Source of the DNA: CAWCAL01 sp963695075
Lineage (GTDB): Bacteria; Actinomycetota; Acidimicrobiia; Acidimicrobiales; CAWCAL01
Length of the DNA stretch: 64,000 nt
Direction: 5' to 3'
Assembly: GCA_963695075.1 (NCBI GenBank)
Contig: CAVOFR010000005.1
Span: forward strand, 62,001-126,000
Part shown: positions 49,884-57,473 of the stretch, one piece after another
Position numbering within the stretch: the first letter of the stretch is position 1
Layout of the letters: the number at the start of each line of letters is the position of its first letter
Made by a program: the position numbers and the translations under genes
The notes under the pieces: model-generated
What the model was told of the DNA's origin: nothing
Database searches by the model: none
The model's input: the letters and a program-made list of their open reading frames with translations, nothing else

Positions 49884-51458
49884 ATGATCATCGCCACCAC
49901 CTACACCGCCATCGGCGTCGTCCTGGCCGCGCTGGCCCTCCTCATCGTGCTCGTCTACGCGGCCGTCAACTTCTTCAGCGGTCGGGCGGAAGCCGGCTCC
50001 GAGATCGAGCTGGCCGCCAACCGCAACCCCGTGATGCCCGACGAGGAGCTCGAGGGCAGGAGGCTGGACAAGGCGCTCACCTGGTCGTTGCTGTTGCTGG
50101 TCGTCATCGGCGTGGGTCTGCCGCTGTACTGGCTCGCCGAGCCCGGCCGTCAGGCCGATGCCACCGCCGGCACGGCCGAGACGTTCATCTCCCGGGGTGA
50201 AGCGCTCTACGACGCACAGTGCTCGTCGTGCCACGGTGGTGCCGGAGCGGGAGCGGTGGCCGCCGACTATGCCCTGACGGTCAACGGTGAGTTCGTCGAT
50301 CAGGTCGACTGGCGCGCCCCTGAGTTGTCCACGACGCTGCTCCGTTACGACCGCGACGAGACCACCGAGATCCTGAACTTCGGTCGACCCGGGACGCCGA
50401 TGCCGGCCTGGGGGGCCGAGGGCGGCGGGCCCCTCACCACCCAGCAGGTGAGCAACATCGTCGACTACCTCGAGAGCCTCAAGCCCTACGAGATCGATGA
50501 GTTCGGCAACCCGGTCGAGCTCGACGAGGACGGCAACGTCGTCGTGTACGTCGAGGGCGACGAGCTTCCCCCCGGCAAGGCCTTGGGAGACCCGGTCATA
50601 CCAACGGCGTGGACCGAGCGGCAGGAGGCCATCGACCAGGAGGTCGCATCCACCACCTGCACCGGCGAGTTCGCGGGGACCGACTGCGTCCAGCAGTACG
50701 ACTCGCGCGGTGAGGCGCTGTTCAACATCGGTCGGGTCTCCGGCTTCGCGGCGGGCGCCTATTCCTGCGGACGCTGTCACACGGCACGATGGAGCTACGC
50801 CTATCCGGGCTCCAGCATCTTCTCCGACACCGACGTCCCTCCACCCGAGGCGACCGCTTCTCCCGGCCCGGCCGGCGGAGGTGGCTTCGCCGCGAACCTG
50901 TGGGACGTCGACCGCAAGTTCGGTGAGGCGGTGGCGCCCAACGGCGGACCGCTGGAGGTGGCGGTCGACGCCGACGGTCTGGCCCGCGAGCTTCCCGATG
51001 GTCACCTGGTCACCGTCATGTTCGACGTCGCCGTGGTCATGGATCCGGACGGTCCGTATCTGGCCCGCGACGAGCTCGGCGAGCTGCTGGTCGTCGAAGG
51101 CGGCGAGGTGCTCGACGCCGACGGTGAGTCCGTCACAGAGCTCGACGGCCACCCGCTCGAGGTCGTGGACCGCGTGGCGCTCGACAGCGAGGGCGGCGCA
51201 CTCCTCGACGGAGACCAGTTGGCGGACGTGGGCGAGTCCCTTCCCTTCTCGGCCAGCCAGAACGATTTCGTCCAGATCGGAGGCCAGCTCGGCCAGCCGT
51301 ACGGCGACCTGGTCGTCAGCAACGGCGGGGCGCAGATGCCCGGATTCGGGTTCATGTTCAGCGACGCCGACGTCGCGGCCATCGTCGACTACGAGCGATC
51401 CCTCGACGCCGCGAACGCGCGCACCGACTACATCGATCCAACCGAGGGGTCTTCATGA
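49884..51458 (+). CDS. dihaem c-type cytochrome of the bc complex with DG-repeat insertion
   Basis: A 524-residue protein. Two membrane helices (about 5-32 and 65-84) precede two haem domains: CSSCH (113-117) and CGRCH (295-299). Between and after the haems are acidic strands with a recurrent DxDG/DEDG pattern (ELDEDGNVVVYVEGDELPPG at about 212; VAVDADGLARELPDG, VLDADGESV and further between about 355 and 450). The end is a cytochrome-like helix. This is the cytochrome c1 equivalent. Its stop overlaps the next start (ATGA). Confidence 0.9.
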   Translation: MIIATTYTAIGVVLAALALLIVLVYAAVNFFSGRAEAGSEIELAANRNPVMPDEELEGRRLDKALTWSLLLLVVIGVGLPLYWLAEPGRQADATAGTAETFISRGEALYDAQCSSCHGGAGAGAVAADYALTVNGEFVDQVDWRAPELSTTLLRYDRDETTEILNFGRPGTPMPAWGAEGGGPLTTQQVSNIVDYLESLKPYEIDEFGNPVELDEDGNVVVYVEGDELPPGKALGDPVIPTAWTERQEAIDQEVASTTCTGEFAGTDCVQQYDSRGEALFNIGRVSGFAAGAYSCGRCHTARWSYAYPGSSIFSDTDVPPPEATASPGPAGGGGFAANLWDVDRKFGEAVAPNGGPLEVAVDADGLARELPDGHLVTVMFDVAVVMDPDGPYLARDELGELLVVEGGEVLDADGESVTELDGHPLEVVDRVALDSEGGALLDGDQLADVGESLPFSASQNDFVQIGGQLGQPYGDLVVSNGGAQMPGFGFMFSDADVAAIVDYERSLDAANARTDYIDPTEGSS

Positions 51459-52531
51459 TCGACGTACTCGCCGCCGTCAGCTTCCGGCCCGAGATAGCGG
51501 GCATCCTCACGGTCATGGTGGGCGTCGTGGTCCTGATGGGCTCGGTCTATCTGTTGCTCGCCACCAACACCGGCATTCGGCTCGGCTTCCTGCTCGCCCT
51601 CGGTGGCTTCTTCGGCTGGATGTTCATCATGGGCGTGGTCTGGACCATCTACGGGATCGGCTACAAGGGTCCGGATCCGACCTGGCACATCGACGAGATC
51701 GTCTTCGGCTCGATGGACCAATCGGCCAACGAGGATGCCCAACTCCTCGGCGATGAGGACCCAGCGCTCGTCGCCGCGCTCGTCGCCGCCGATCCCGATG
51801 CCTCGGCCCTGGCCGGATCCCAGGTCCCGAAGAGCCTTTCCGACGTGTCCGGCATCAACCCCTGGCTCGTCGAGCAGGTCGTGAGCGACGAGGGTGCCGA
51901 CCTGCTCGTCACCGACGACGGAACGGTGGTCGGCTACGTCGATGCCGACGGGAACTGGGTGTCGGGTGACCCGGCCCTCTCGTTCGCCGACGGCGAGCTG
52001 GTCGACGAGACCGGCAACGGGGTCGCGGTCTCGGTCGAGACCTACCAACACGACACCGGCGGCTGGCACGTCGTCGAAGGGGCCGATCCCTTCCGCGGTG
52101 AGGCCCAGGCGGCCGCAGACGCGGCGCTGGTCGAGTTCGTCCCGGATCTGGAAGCGACCGACTACGTCGCTCTCGGCACGTTCGATCTCGGCGGTAAACC
52201 GGGGGCATCGGGAGACGGACTGTGGGACGGCGTCGCCAACAAGATCACCAACGCCGTCCGCCCCACCCATCCTCCCCACTACGCCGTCGTGCAGGTGGCC
52301 ATGGTCGAGCCGCAGACCGCCGAGCCGGGTCAGCCGCCACCGCTGCCGATCATCGACTCCGACGCCGAGGTCATCTCGGTGGTCATGACCCGTGACCTGG
52401 GATCACTCCGGCTGCCGTCGATCGTGATGACCCTGTTCTCCCTGACGATGCTGCTGCTGATCAGCTGGATGCTCCACGCGCGGGATGAGCGGGTGGCCGA
52501 CCAGGCGAGACTCGAACCCGGAAAGAGCTGA
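51455..52531 (+). CDS. membrane protein of the bc-complex operon with DG-repeat domain, unknown
   Basis: A 358-residue protein. Two N-terminal helices (about 15-37 and 43-66) and a C-terminal helix (about 322-340) enclose an extracytoplasmic domain. This has DDGTVVGYVDADGNWVSGD and ADGELVDETGNGV, similar to the repeats in the preceding dihaem cytochrome. No cofactor motif. Its start overlaps the cytochrome stop by four bases and nuoA follows 4 bp after, so it lies between complex III- and complex I-type genes. Function unknown. Confidence 0.8.
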   Translation: MIDVLAAVSFRPEIAGILTVMVGVVVLMGSVYLLLATNTGIRLGFLLALGGFFGWMFIMGVVWTIYGIGYKGPDPTWHIDEIVFGSMDQSANEDAQLLGDEDPALVAALVAADPDASALAGSQVPKSLSDVSGINPWLVEQVVSDEGADLLVTDDGTVVGYVDADGNWVSGDPALSFADGELVDETGNGVAVSVETYQHDTGGWHVVEGADPFRGEAQAAADAALVEFVPDLEATDYVALGTFDLGGKPGASGDGLWDGVANKITNAVRPTHPPHYAVVQVAMVEPQTAEPGQPPPLPIIDSDAEVISVVMTRDLGSLRLPSIVMTLFSLTMLLLISWMLHARDERVADQARLEPGKS

Positions 52532-52535
52532 CCAC

Positions 52536-53057
52536 GTGGCGCAGTACCTTCCGGTTCTCGCCATGGTCACGCTGGCCGTGCTGTTCGCCGGCCTGAGTTT
52601 CGTGGCCAACCGGCTGTTCGCACCGCGTCGACCCACCGATGAGAAGACCGCACCGTACGAGTGCGGGATCGTGCCCGGCACCGATCCGCCGGAGCGGTTC
52701 CCGGTCAGGTTCTTCCTGGTCGCGATGATCTTCATCGTCTTCGACATAGAGATCATCTTCCTGTACCCCTGGGCGGTGGGCCAGGAGGTCCTCGGTGCCT
52801 TCGGTCTCGGCGCCATCGCCATCTTCAGCGCACTGCTGTTCGAGTCGTTCGTCTACCTGCTCGGCAACGGGGTCATGAATTGGGGCCCGGTCAAGCGGGT
52901 GATCGTGTCCGGACGGGGTGATCCCATCGTCTCGCCCGAACGCACGAGTACCACCACCATCCGTCGAGTCGGGCTCGAGGGTCGACCGGTACCGGTGCAC
53001 GAGGTGGCCGCAACCGACGAGGCCGCTCCCGAGCCGGTCGCGGCAGGACACCCCTGA
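52536..53057 (+). CDS. nuoA: NADH-quinone oxidoreductase subunit A
   Basis: A 173-residue membrane subunit of complex I with three helices. PTDEKTAPYECGIVPG is the conserved loop, and FFLVAMIFIVFDIEIIFLYP the second helix. A C-terminal extension of ~50 polar residues goes beyond the usual ~120-residue length. The GTG at 52536 is 4 bp after the bc-operon membrane gene. Its stop overlaps the nuoB start by one base. Confidence 0.95.
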   Translation: MAQYLPVLAMVTLAVLFAGLSFVANRLFAPRRPTDEKTAPYECGIVPGTDPPERFPVRFFLVAMIFIVFDIEIIFLYPWAVGQEVLGAFGLGAIAIFSALLFESFVYLLGNGVMNWGPVKRVIVSGRGDPIVSPERTSTTTIRRVGLEGRPVPVHEVAATDEAAPEPVAAGHP

Positions 53058-53668
53058 TGGGCTTGGACGAGTTCCGGGACAAGGGGCTAGAGGGTCTCGA
53101 CCACAACATCATCACCGGCCCGCTCGAGGAACTGGTCAAGTGGGCCCGCGTGCGATCCATGTGGCCGGCCACCTTCGGGCTGGCCTGTTGCGCGCTCGAG
53201 ATGATGGCGACCGGTGGAGCCCACTACGACCTGGCCCGGTACGGGATGGAGGTCTTCCGGGCATCGCCCCGGCAGGCCGATCTGATGATCGTCGCCGGTC
53301 GCGTCTCTCAGAAGATGGCTCCGGTCCTCCGCCAGATCCACGACCAGATGATGGAGCCGAAGTGGGTCATCTCCATGGGCGTGTGCGCGTCGTCGGGCGG
53401 GATGTTCAACAACTACGCAATCGTTCAGGGCGTCGATCAGGTCGTCCCGGTCGATGTCTACGCGCCCGGCTGCCCGCCCGGTCCCGAGACCCTCATGCAC
53501 GCCATTCTGACGCTGCACGACAAGGTGCGGTCGGGCGAGCTCACCCACCGGCGTGACGCCGAGGGGGGCGGGGCCAACATCATCGTCGAGCAGCGCGATG
53601 GACAGGCCGGCCAACGCAGGGTCGAACTGTCCGCTCGGTCCGCCGCCGATCGAGGTGGCAACAGCTGA
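53057..53668 (+). CDS. nuoB: NADH-quinone oxidoreductase subunit B
   Basis: A 203-residue protein carrying cluster N2, the last [4Fe-4S] before quinone. Ligands are in GLACCALEMM (two adjacent Cys), SMGVCASSGG and YAPGCPPGPE. The C-terminus has a short Arg/Ser-rich extension. It packs with NuoD at the quinone site. One-base overlap with nuoA. Confidence 0.97.
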   Translation: MGLDEFRDKGLEGLDHNIITGPLEELVKWARVRSMWPATFGLACCALEMMATGGAHYDLARYGMEVFRASPRQADLMIVAGRVSQKMAPVLRQIHDQMMEPKWVISMGVCASSGGMFNNYAIVQGVDQVVPVDVYAPGCPPGPETLMHAILTLHDKVRSGELTHRRDAEGGGANIIVEQRDGQAGQRRVELSARSAADRGGNS

Positions 53669-53669
53669 C

Positions 53670-54218
53670 ATGGGTGATGGCGACGAAGTAGCCGGGGTCG
53701 ACGACCCCGCCTCCGACGAGACACCCGATGAAGGGACCCCCACCCGGTACGGCGCGTACATAGGCACGACGGGCGGCGACGGCATCACGGTTCTCCACGC
53801 CACCACCGACACGTTGTTCGAGGTCATCGCGGCCCTGCGCGACGCGGGGTACGGCATGTTGCTCGATCTCACCGCGGTCGACTACCTCACGCACGCCCCG
53901 GACCGCGTCGTTCCGGCCGAGGTCGACCTGCAGCGGTTCGAGCTCGTCGTCCACCTCATCTCGCATGCGGAACGCGCCCGCATCAGAGTCAAGGTCCAGG
54001 TCGATGCCGAAACGCCGGTGGTGCCCAGTCTCTTCGACCTCTTTCCCGGATCCGAGAACATGGAGCGCGAGGTGTTCGACCTCTTCGGCATCAGCTTCGA
54101 CGGCCATCCGGACATGACGCGGGTCCTCATGCCCGAGGACTGGGAGGGTCATCCGCTCCGCAAGGACTACGCGGTCGGTCGGATTCCCGTGCAGTTCAAG
54201 GCTGGAGCGGATTCGTGA
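53670..54218 (+). CDS. nuoC: NADH-quinone oxidoreductase subunit C
   Basis: A 182-residue peripheral-arm subunit. After an acidic N-terminus the core shows LLDLTAVDYLTH, FELVVHLISHAERARIRVKV, and the signature SENMEREVFDLFGISFDGHP with the following MPEDWEGHPLRKDY. Separate from NuoD, as is usual in actinobacteria. The ATG at 53670 is one base after the nuoB stop. Confidence 0.95.
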   Translation: MGDGDEVAGVDDPASDETPDEGTPTRYGAYIGTTGGDGITVLHATTDTLFEVIAALRDAGYGMLLDLTAVDYLTHAPDRVVPAEVDLQRFELVVHLISHAERARIRVKVQVDAETPVVPSLFDLFPGSENMEREVFDLFGISFDGHPDMTRVLMPEDWEGHPLRKDYAVGRIPVQFKAGADS

Positions 54219-55489
54219 CCGCGACCCGGAGCGCGCGTCCCACCGTCTACGAACGCGACCTCGACCGGAGTGCCGTGCTCAGGATGTCCGAGGCCGAGGC
54301 CACCCACATCGGCGACGACGAGCACGACGACCGCGTCATCATGAACATGGGTCCGCAGCATCCGTCGACCCACGGTGTGCTCCGCCTGATGCTCGAGATG
54401 GACGGTGAGACCGTGCTGCGGTCGAAGCCGGTCATCGGGTATCTGCACACGGGCATGGAGAAGACGGGTGAGACACTCTCCTACGTGCAGGGATGCACCA
54501 ACGTCACCAGGATGGACTACGCCGCTCCGCTCTTCTCCGAGCTGGCGTTCAGCCTCACCACCGAGGCGCTGCTCGGCGTCGAGGTCCCGCCCCGGGCCAC
54601 CTGGATCCGGATGCTGCTCTGCGAGATCAATCGCATCACGTCGCACCTCCTGTTCATGGCCACCAACGGCATGGACCTGGGCGCGGTTTCGATGATGCTC
54701 TACGGCTGGCGTGAACGCGAGGAGGGCCTCCGGCTACTCGAGAAGATCACCGGACTGCGGATGAACCACAACTTCATCCGGCCCGGCGGTGTGGCCGCCG
54801 ATCTGCCCGATGGATGGGTGGAGGACGTCATCGGCTTCATCGACCTCCTGCCGCCCCGCCTCGACGAATACGACACGCTGATGACCGGCCAGCCGATCTG
54901 GCGCGAACGGCTCCAGGGCGTCGGCACGATCACGCCCGACGAGGCCATGGCCCTCAGCGCGACCGGCCCGCTCCTGCGCTCGGCCGGGGTGGCGTGGGAC
55001 CTGCGCCGGGACACGCCCTACCTGGCCTACGACGAGGTCGACTTCGACGTCGTCGTAGGCAGCTACGGCGACTCGTTCGATCGGTATGCGATTCGGCTCA
55101 ACGAGATCCGGGAATCCATCCGGATCATCGAGCAGTGTGTCGATCGGATGCCCGACGGCGACTATCGGGTCCAGGACCCCAAGGTGACCCCTCCGCCCCG
55201 CGCTCGGATCGACGAGTCGATGGAGGCGCTGATCCACCACTTCAAGATCTTCACCGAGGGATTCCACGTCCCGGTCGGCGAAGCGTACGCCGCGGTCGAG
55301 TCTCCCCGGGGCGAGCTCGGCTGCTACATCGTGTCGGACGGTGGCCCCAAGCCCTATCGCCTGCGCATCCGGCCTCCCAGCTACATCAACCTCCAGACAC
55401 TGCCCCATCTGATGCACGGACGGCTGATCGCCGACGCGGTGGCGATCATCTCGTCGGTGGATCCCATCATGGGTGAGGTCGACCGCTGA
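54215..55489 (+). CDS. nuoD: NADH-quinone oxidoreductase subunit D
   Basis: A 424-residue, [NiFe]-hydrogenase-like large subunit without metal site. MNMGPQHPSTHGVLRLMLEM begins the core; the quinone-binding His and the later Tyr in HLLFMATNGMDLGAVS context are conserved, as are GVAWDLRRDTPYLAYDEVDF and ESPRGELGCYIVSDG. It starts at GTG overlapping nuoC's stop. It forms the quinone chamber with NuoB. Confidence 0.97.
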   Translation: MTATRSARPTVYERDLDRSAVLRMSEAEATHIGDDEHDDRVIMNMGPQHPSTHGVLRLMLEMDGETVLRSKPVIGYLHTGMEKTGETLSYVQGCTNVTRMDYAAPLFSELAFSLTTEALLGVEVPPRATWIRMLLCEINRITSHLLFMATNGMDLGAVSMMLYGWREREEGLRLLEKITGLRMNHNFIRPGGVAADLPDGWVEDVIGFIDLLPPRLDEYDTLMTGQPIWRERLQGVGTITPDEAMALSATGPLLRSAGVAWDLRRDTPYLAYDEVDFDVVVGSYGDSFDRYAIRLNEIRESIRIIEQCVDRMPDGDYRVQDPKVTPPPRARIDESMEALIHHFKIFTEGFHVPVGEAYAAVESPRGELGCYIVSDGGPKPYRLRIRPPSYINLQTLPHLMHGRLIADAVAIISSVDPIMGEVDR

Positions 55490-56109
55490 TGGCTCGCCTC
55501 TCGTCCAAGAACCTGGTGACGGCCCGAGAGATCATCGCCCGGTATCCGAAGCCCAAGTCCGCGCTCATTCCCCTCCTGCACCTGGCCCAGGAGCAGGACG
55601 GCCACGTCGCCGACGACGCGATGCAGCACATCGCCGAGCTGGTCGGTGTCACCGCGGCCGAGGTGCTCGGCACCTGCAGCTTCTACGAGATGTTCAAGCG
55701 TCACGAGGTGGGCACCTACATGGTGAACGTCTGCACGAACATCTCGTGTCAGCTCCTCGGCGGTGAGGAGCTCCTGCATCACGCCGAAGAGCGTCTGGGG
55801 GTGAAGGTCGGAGGGACCACCGACGACGGCCTGTTCACGCTCGAAGACGTCGAGTGTGTAGCGGCGTGCACCGAGGCGCCCTGCCTCCAGGTGAACTACA
55901 GGTACTTCGGGCGGGCAACACCCGAGTCGTTCGACGAACTGATCGACGAGCTCCGGGCGGGCCGACGCGACGAGGTGCCACCCCACGGAACCCTGGCCAG
56001 GATTCGCCAGCACATCCCGCCGGACAAGGCCGCCGGACCGGCCATGACCGACGGCGCCGGCGCGCCGGTCTGGATGCCGCCTCCCTCCGAGGCGGGTGAC
56101 GACGCATGA
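55489..56109 (+). CDS. nuoE: NADH-quinone oxidoreductase subunit E
   Basis: A 206-residue thioredoxin-fold subunit with cluster N1a. The [2Fe-2S] ligands are two Cys in VNVCTNISCQ and two in VECVAACTEAPC. ALIPLLHLAQEQDGHVADDA is the helical N-terminal domain. The last ~50 residues are a Pro-rich extension. The start overlaps the nuoD stop by one base. Confidence 0.95.
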   Translation: MARLSSKNLVTAREIIARYPKPKSALIPLLHLAQEQDGHVADDAMQHIAELVGVTAAEVLGTCSFYEMFKRHEVGTYMVNVCTNISCQLLGGEELLHHAEERLGVKVGGTTDDGLFTLEDVECVAACTEAPCLQVNYRYFGRATPESFDELIDELRAGRRDEVPPHGTLARIRQHIPPDKAAGPAMTDGAGAPVWMPPPSEAGDDA

Positions 56110-57473
56110 CCGGGGCGGACGGGTACGTCGCACACGCTCCGGGCTGGGTCCCGACCGATGGTCCGGCCATGGTGACGTCGCGGTTCGGTCACGAGGACTC
56201 GTTCACGCTCGAGCGGTCCCGTGCCACCGAAGGGTACGAGGGACTGCGCGCCGCGCTGCAGCGTCGGCCCGACGAGGTCCTCACCGAGGTCCGCGAGGCG
56301 ACGCTGCTCGGTCGGGGCGGTGCCGGATTCCCGGCCGGGATCAAGTGGGGCTTCTGCCCCGAGGGTGTCTGGCCCCGGTATCTCGTCGTCAACGGCGACG
56401 AGAGCGAGCCGGGCACGTACAAGGACCGCCTGCTGATGGAGCGAGATCCCCATCAGATCATCGAGGGCTGCATGATCGCCGCCTACGCGGCCGGTCTCAG
56501 CCAGTGCTTCCTCTATGTCCGCGGCGAGATGGCACTGGCCCAGGAACGCATCGCCACCGCGCTCAACGAGGCGTACGAGGCCGGGTATGTCGGCCGGGAC
56601 ATCATGGGCAGCGACGTGTCGGTGGACATCGTCCTGCATTGGGGTGCCGGCGCCTACATCGTGGGTGAGGAGACGGCGCTGATCGAGAGCCTCGAGGGCA
56701 ACCGGGGTATGCCGCGGCTCAAGCCGCCGTACTTCCCGGCTGCGATCGGCCTGTACGGCAAACCCACGATCGTCAACAACGTGGAGACGATCTCCAACCT
56801 GCCCTGGATCCTTCGCAACGGGGCCGAGGCCTACAAGGAACACGGATCCGAGAGCTCTCCCGGTACCCGCCTGTTCGCGGTGTCGGGCCACGTCCGCCGC
56901 CCCGGTGTCTACGAGGTCCCCCAGGGGGTCACCACTTTCCGTGACCTCCTCTACGGCGATGAGTACTGCCGGGGCATCCGCGACGGCCACGAGCTGAAGA
57001 TGTTCATTCCCGGTGGCGGTTCCGCTCCCTGGTTCTTCGAGGAGCATCTCGACCTTCCGCTCGAGGCCCGCCCCGTGGGTGCCGCCGGTTCCATGCTGGG
57101 CTCCGGGGCCATCGTGGTCATGGACGACTCGACCGACGCGGTCCGAGCCTGCCTGCGCGTCGTGCGGTTCTTCGCTCGCGAGTCCTGCGGCAAGTGCACA
57201 CCCTGCCGGGAGGGCACGACGTGGCTCGAACGTGTGCTCCAGCGCGTCCTCGACGGCCACGGCCTACCGGGCGACCTCGATCTGCTCGCCGACATCGGTG
57301 ACAACATCTCGCCCGGCCCCTACCCCGGCCCCGCCGTGCCGGGCAGCGGCGATGACGACGTCCCGTTCCCCCCTCGTCAGACGACCATCTGCCCCCTGGG
57401 CCCGTCATCGGTGGCTCCGGTCACGTCGGCCCTGCGCCGGTTCCGTTCCGAGTTCGAAGCGAAGATCCCATGA
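56106..57473 (+). CDS. nuoF: NADH-quinone oxidoreductase subunit F
   Basis: A 455-residue NADH-binding subunit. FMN/NADH motif GRGGAGFPAGIKWGF is followed by VNGDESEPGTYKDR. Cluster N3 ligands are three Cys in ESCGKCTPCREG and the fourth in TTICPLGPSS. An insertion between these (PGPYPGPAVPGSGDDD) is Pro/Gly/Asp-rich and longer than usual. It starts at ATG overlapping the nuoE stop (ATGA). Confidence 0.97.
   Translation: MTGADGYVAHAPGWVPTDGPAMVTSRFGHEDSFTLERSRATEGYEGLRAALQRRPDEVLTEVREATLLGRGGAGFPAGIKWGFCPEGVWPRYLVVNGDESEPGTYKDRLLMERDPHQIIEGCMIAAYAAGLSQCFLYVRGEMALAQERIATALNEAYEAGYVGRDIMGSDVSVDIVLHWGAGAYIVGEETALIESLEGNRGMPRLKPPYFPAAIGLYGKPTIVNNVETISNLPWILRNGAEAYKEHGSESSPGTRLFAVSGHVRRPGVYEVPQGVTTFRDLLYGDEYCRGIRDGHELKMFIPGGGSAPWFFEEHLDLPLEARPVGAAGSMLGSGAIVVMDDSTDAVRACLRVVRFFARESCGKCTPCREGTTWLERVLQRVLDGHGLPGDLDLLADIGDNISPGPYPGPAVPGSGDDDVPFPPRQTTICPLGPSSVAPVTSALRRFRSEFEAKIP

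Noticed and set aside
48870..51152. 760-codon minus-strand open frame
   Set aside because: Antisense of the Rieske and dihaem cytochrome genes; no homology and Gly/Arg/His-rich translation.
52490..52535. Minus-strand sequence resembling a tRNA T-arm (GGTTCGAGTC)
   Set aside because: No matching acceptor, D or anticodon arms; it is the coding end of the membrane protein gene at 51455.
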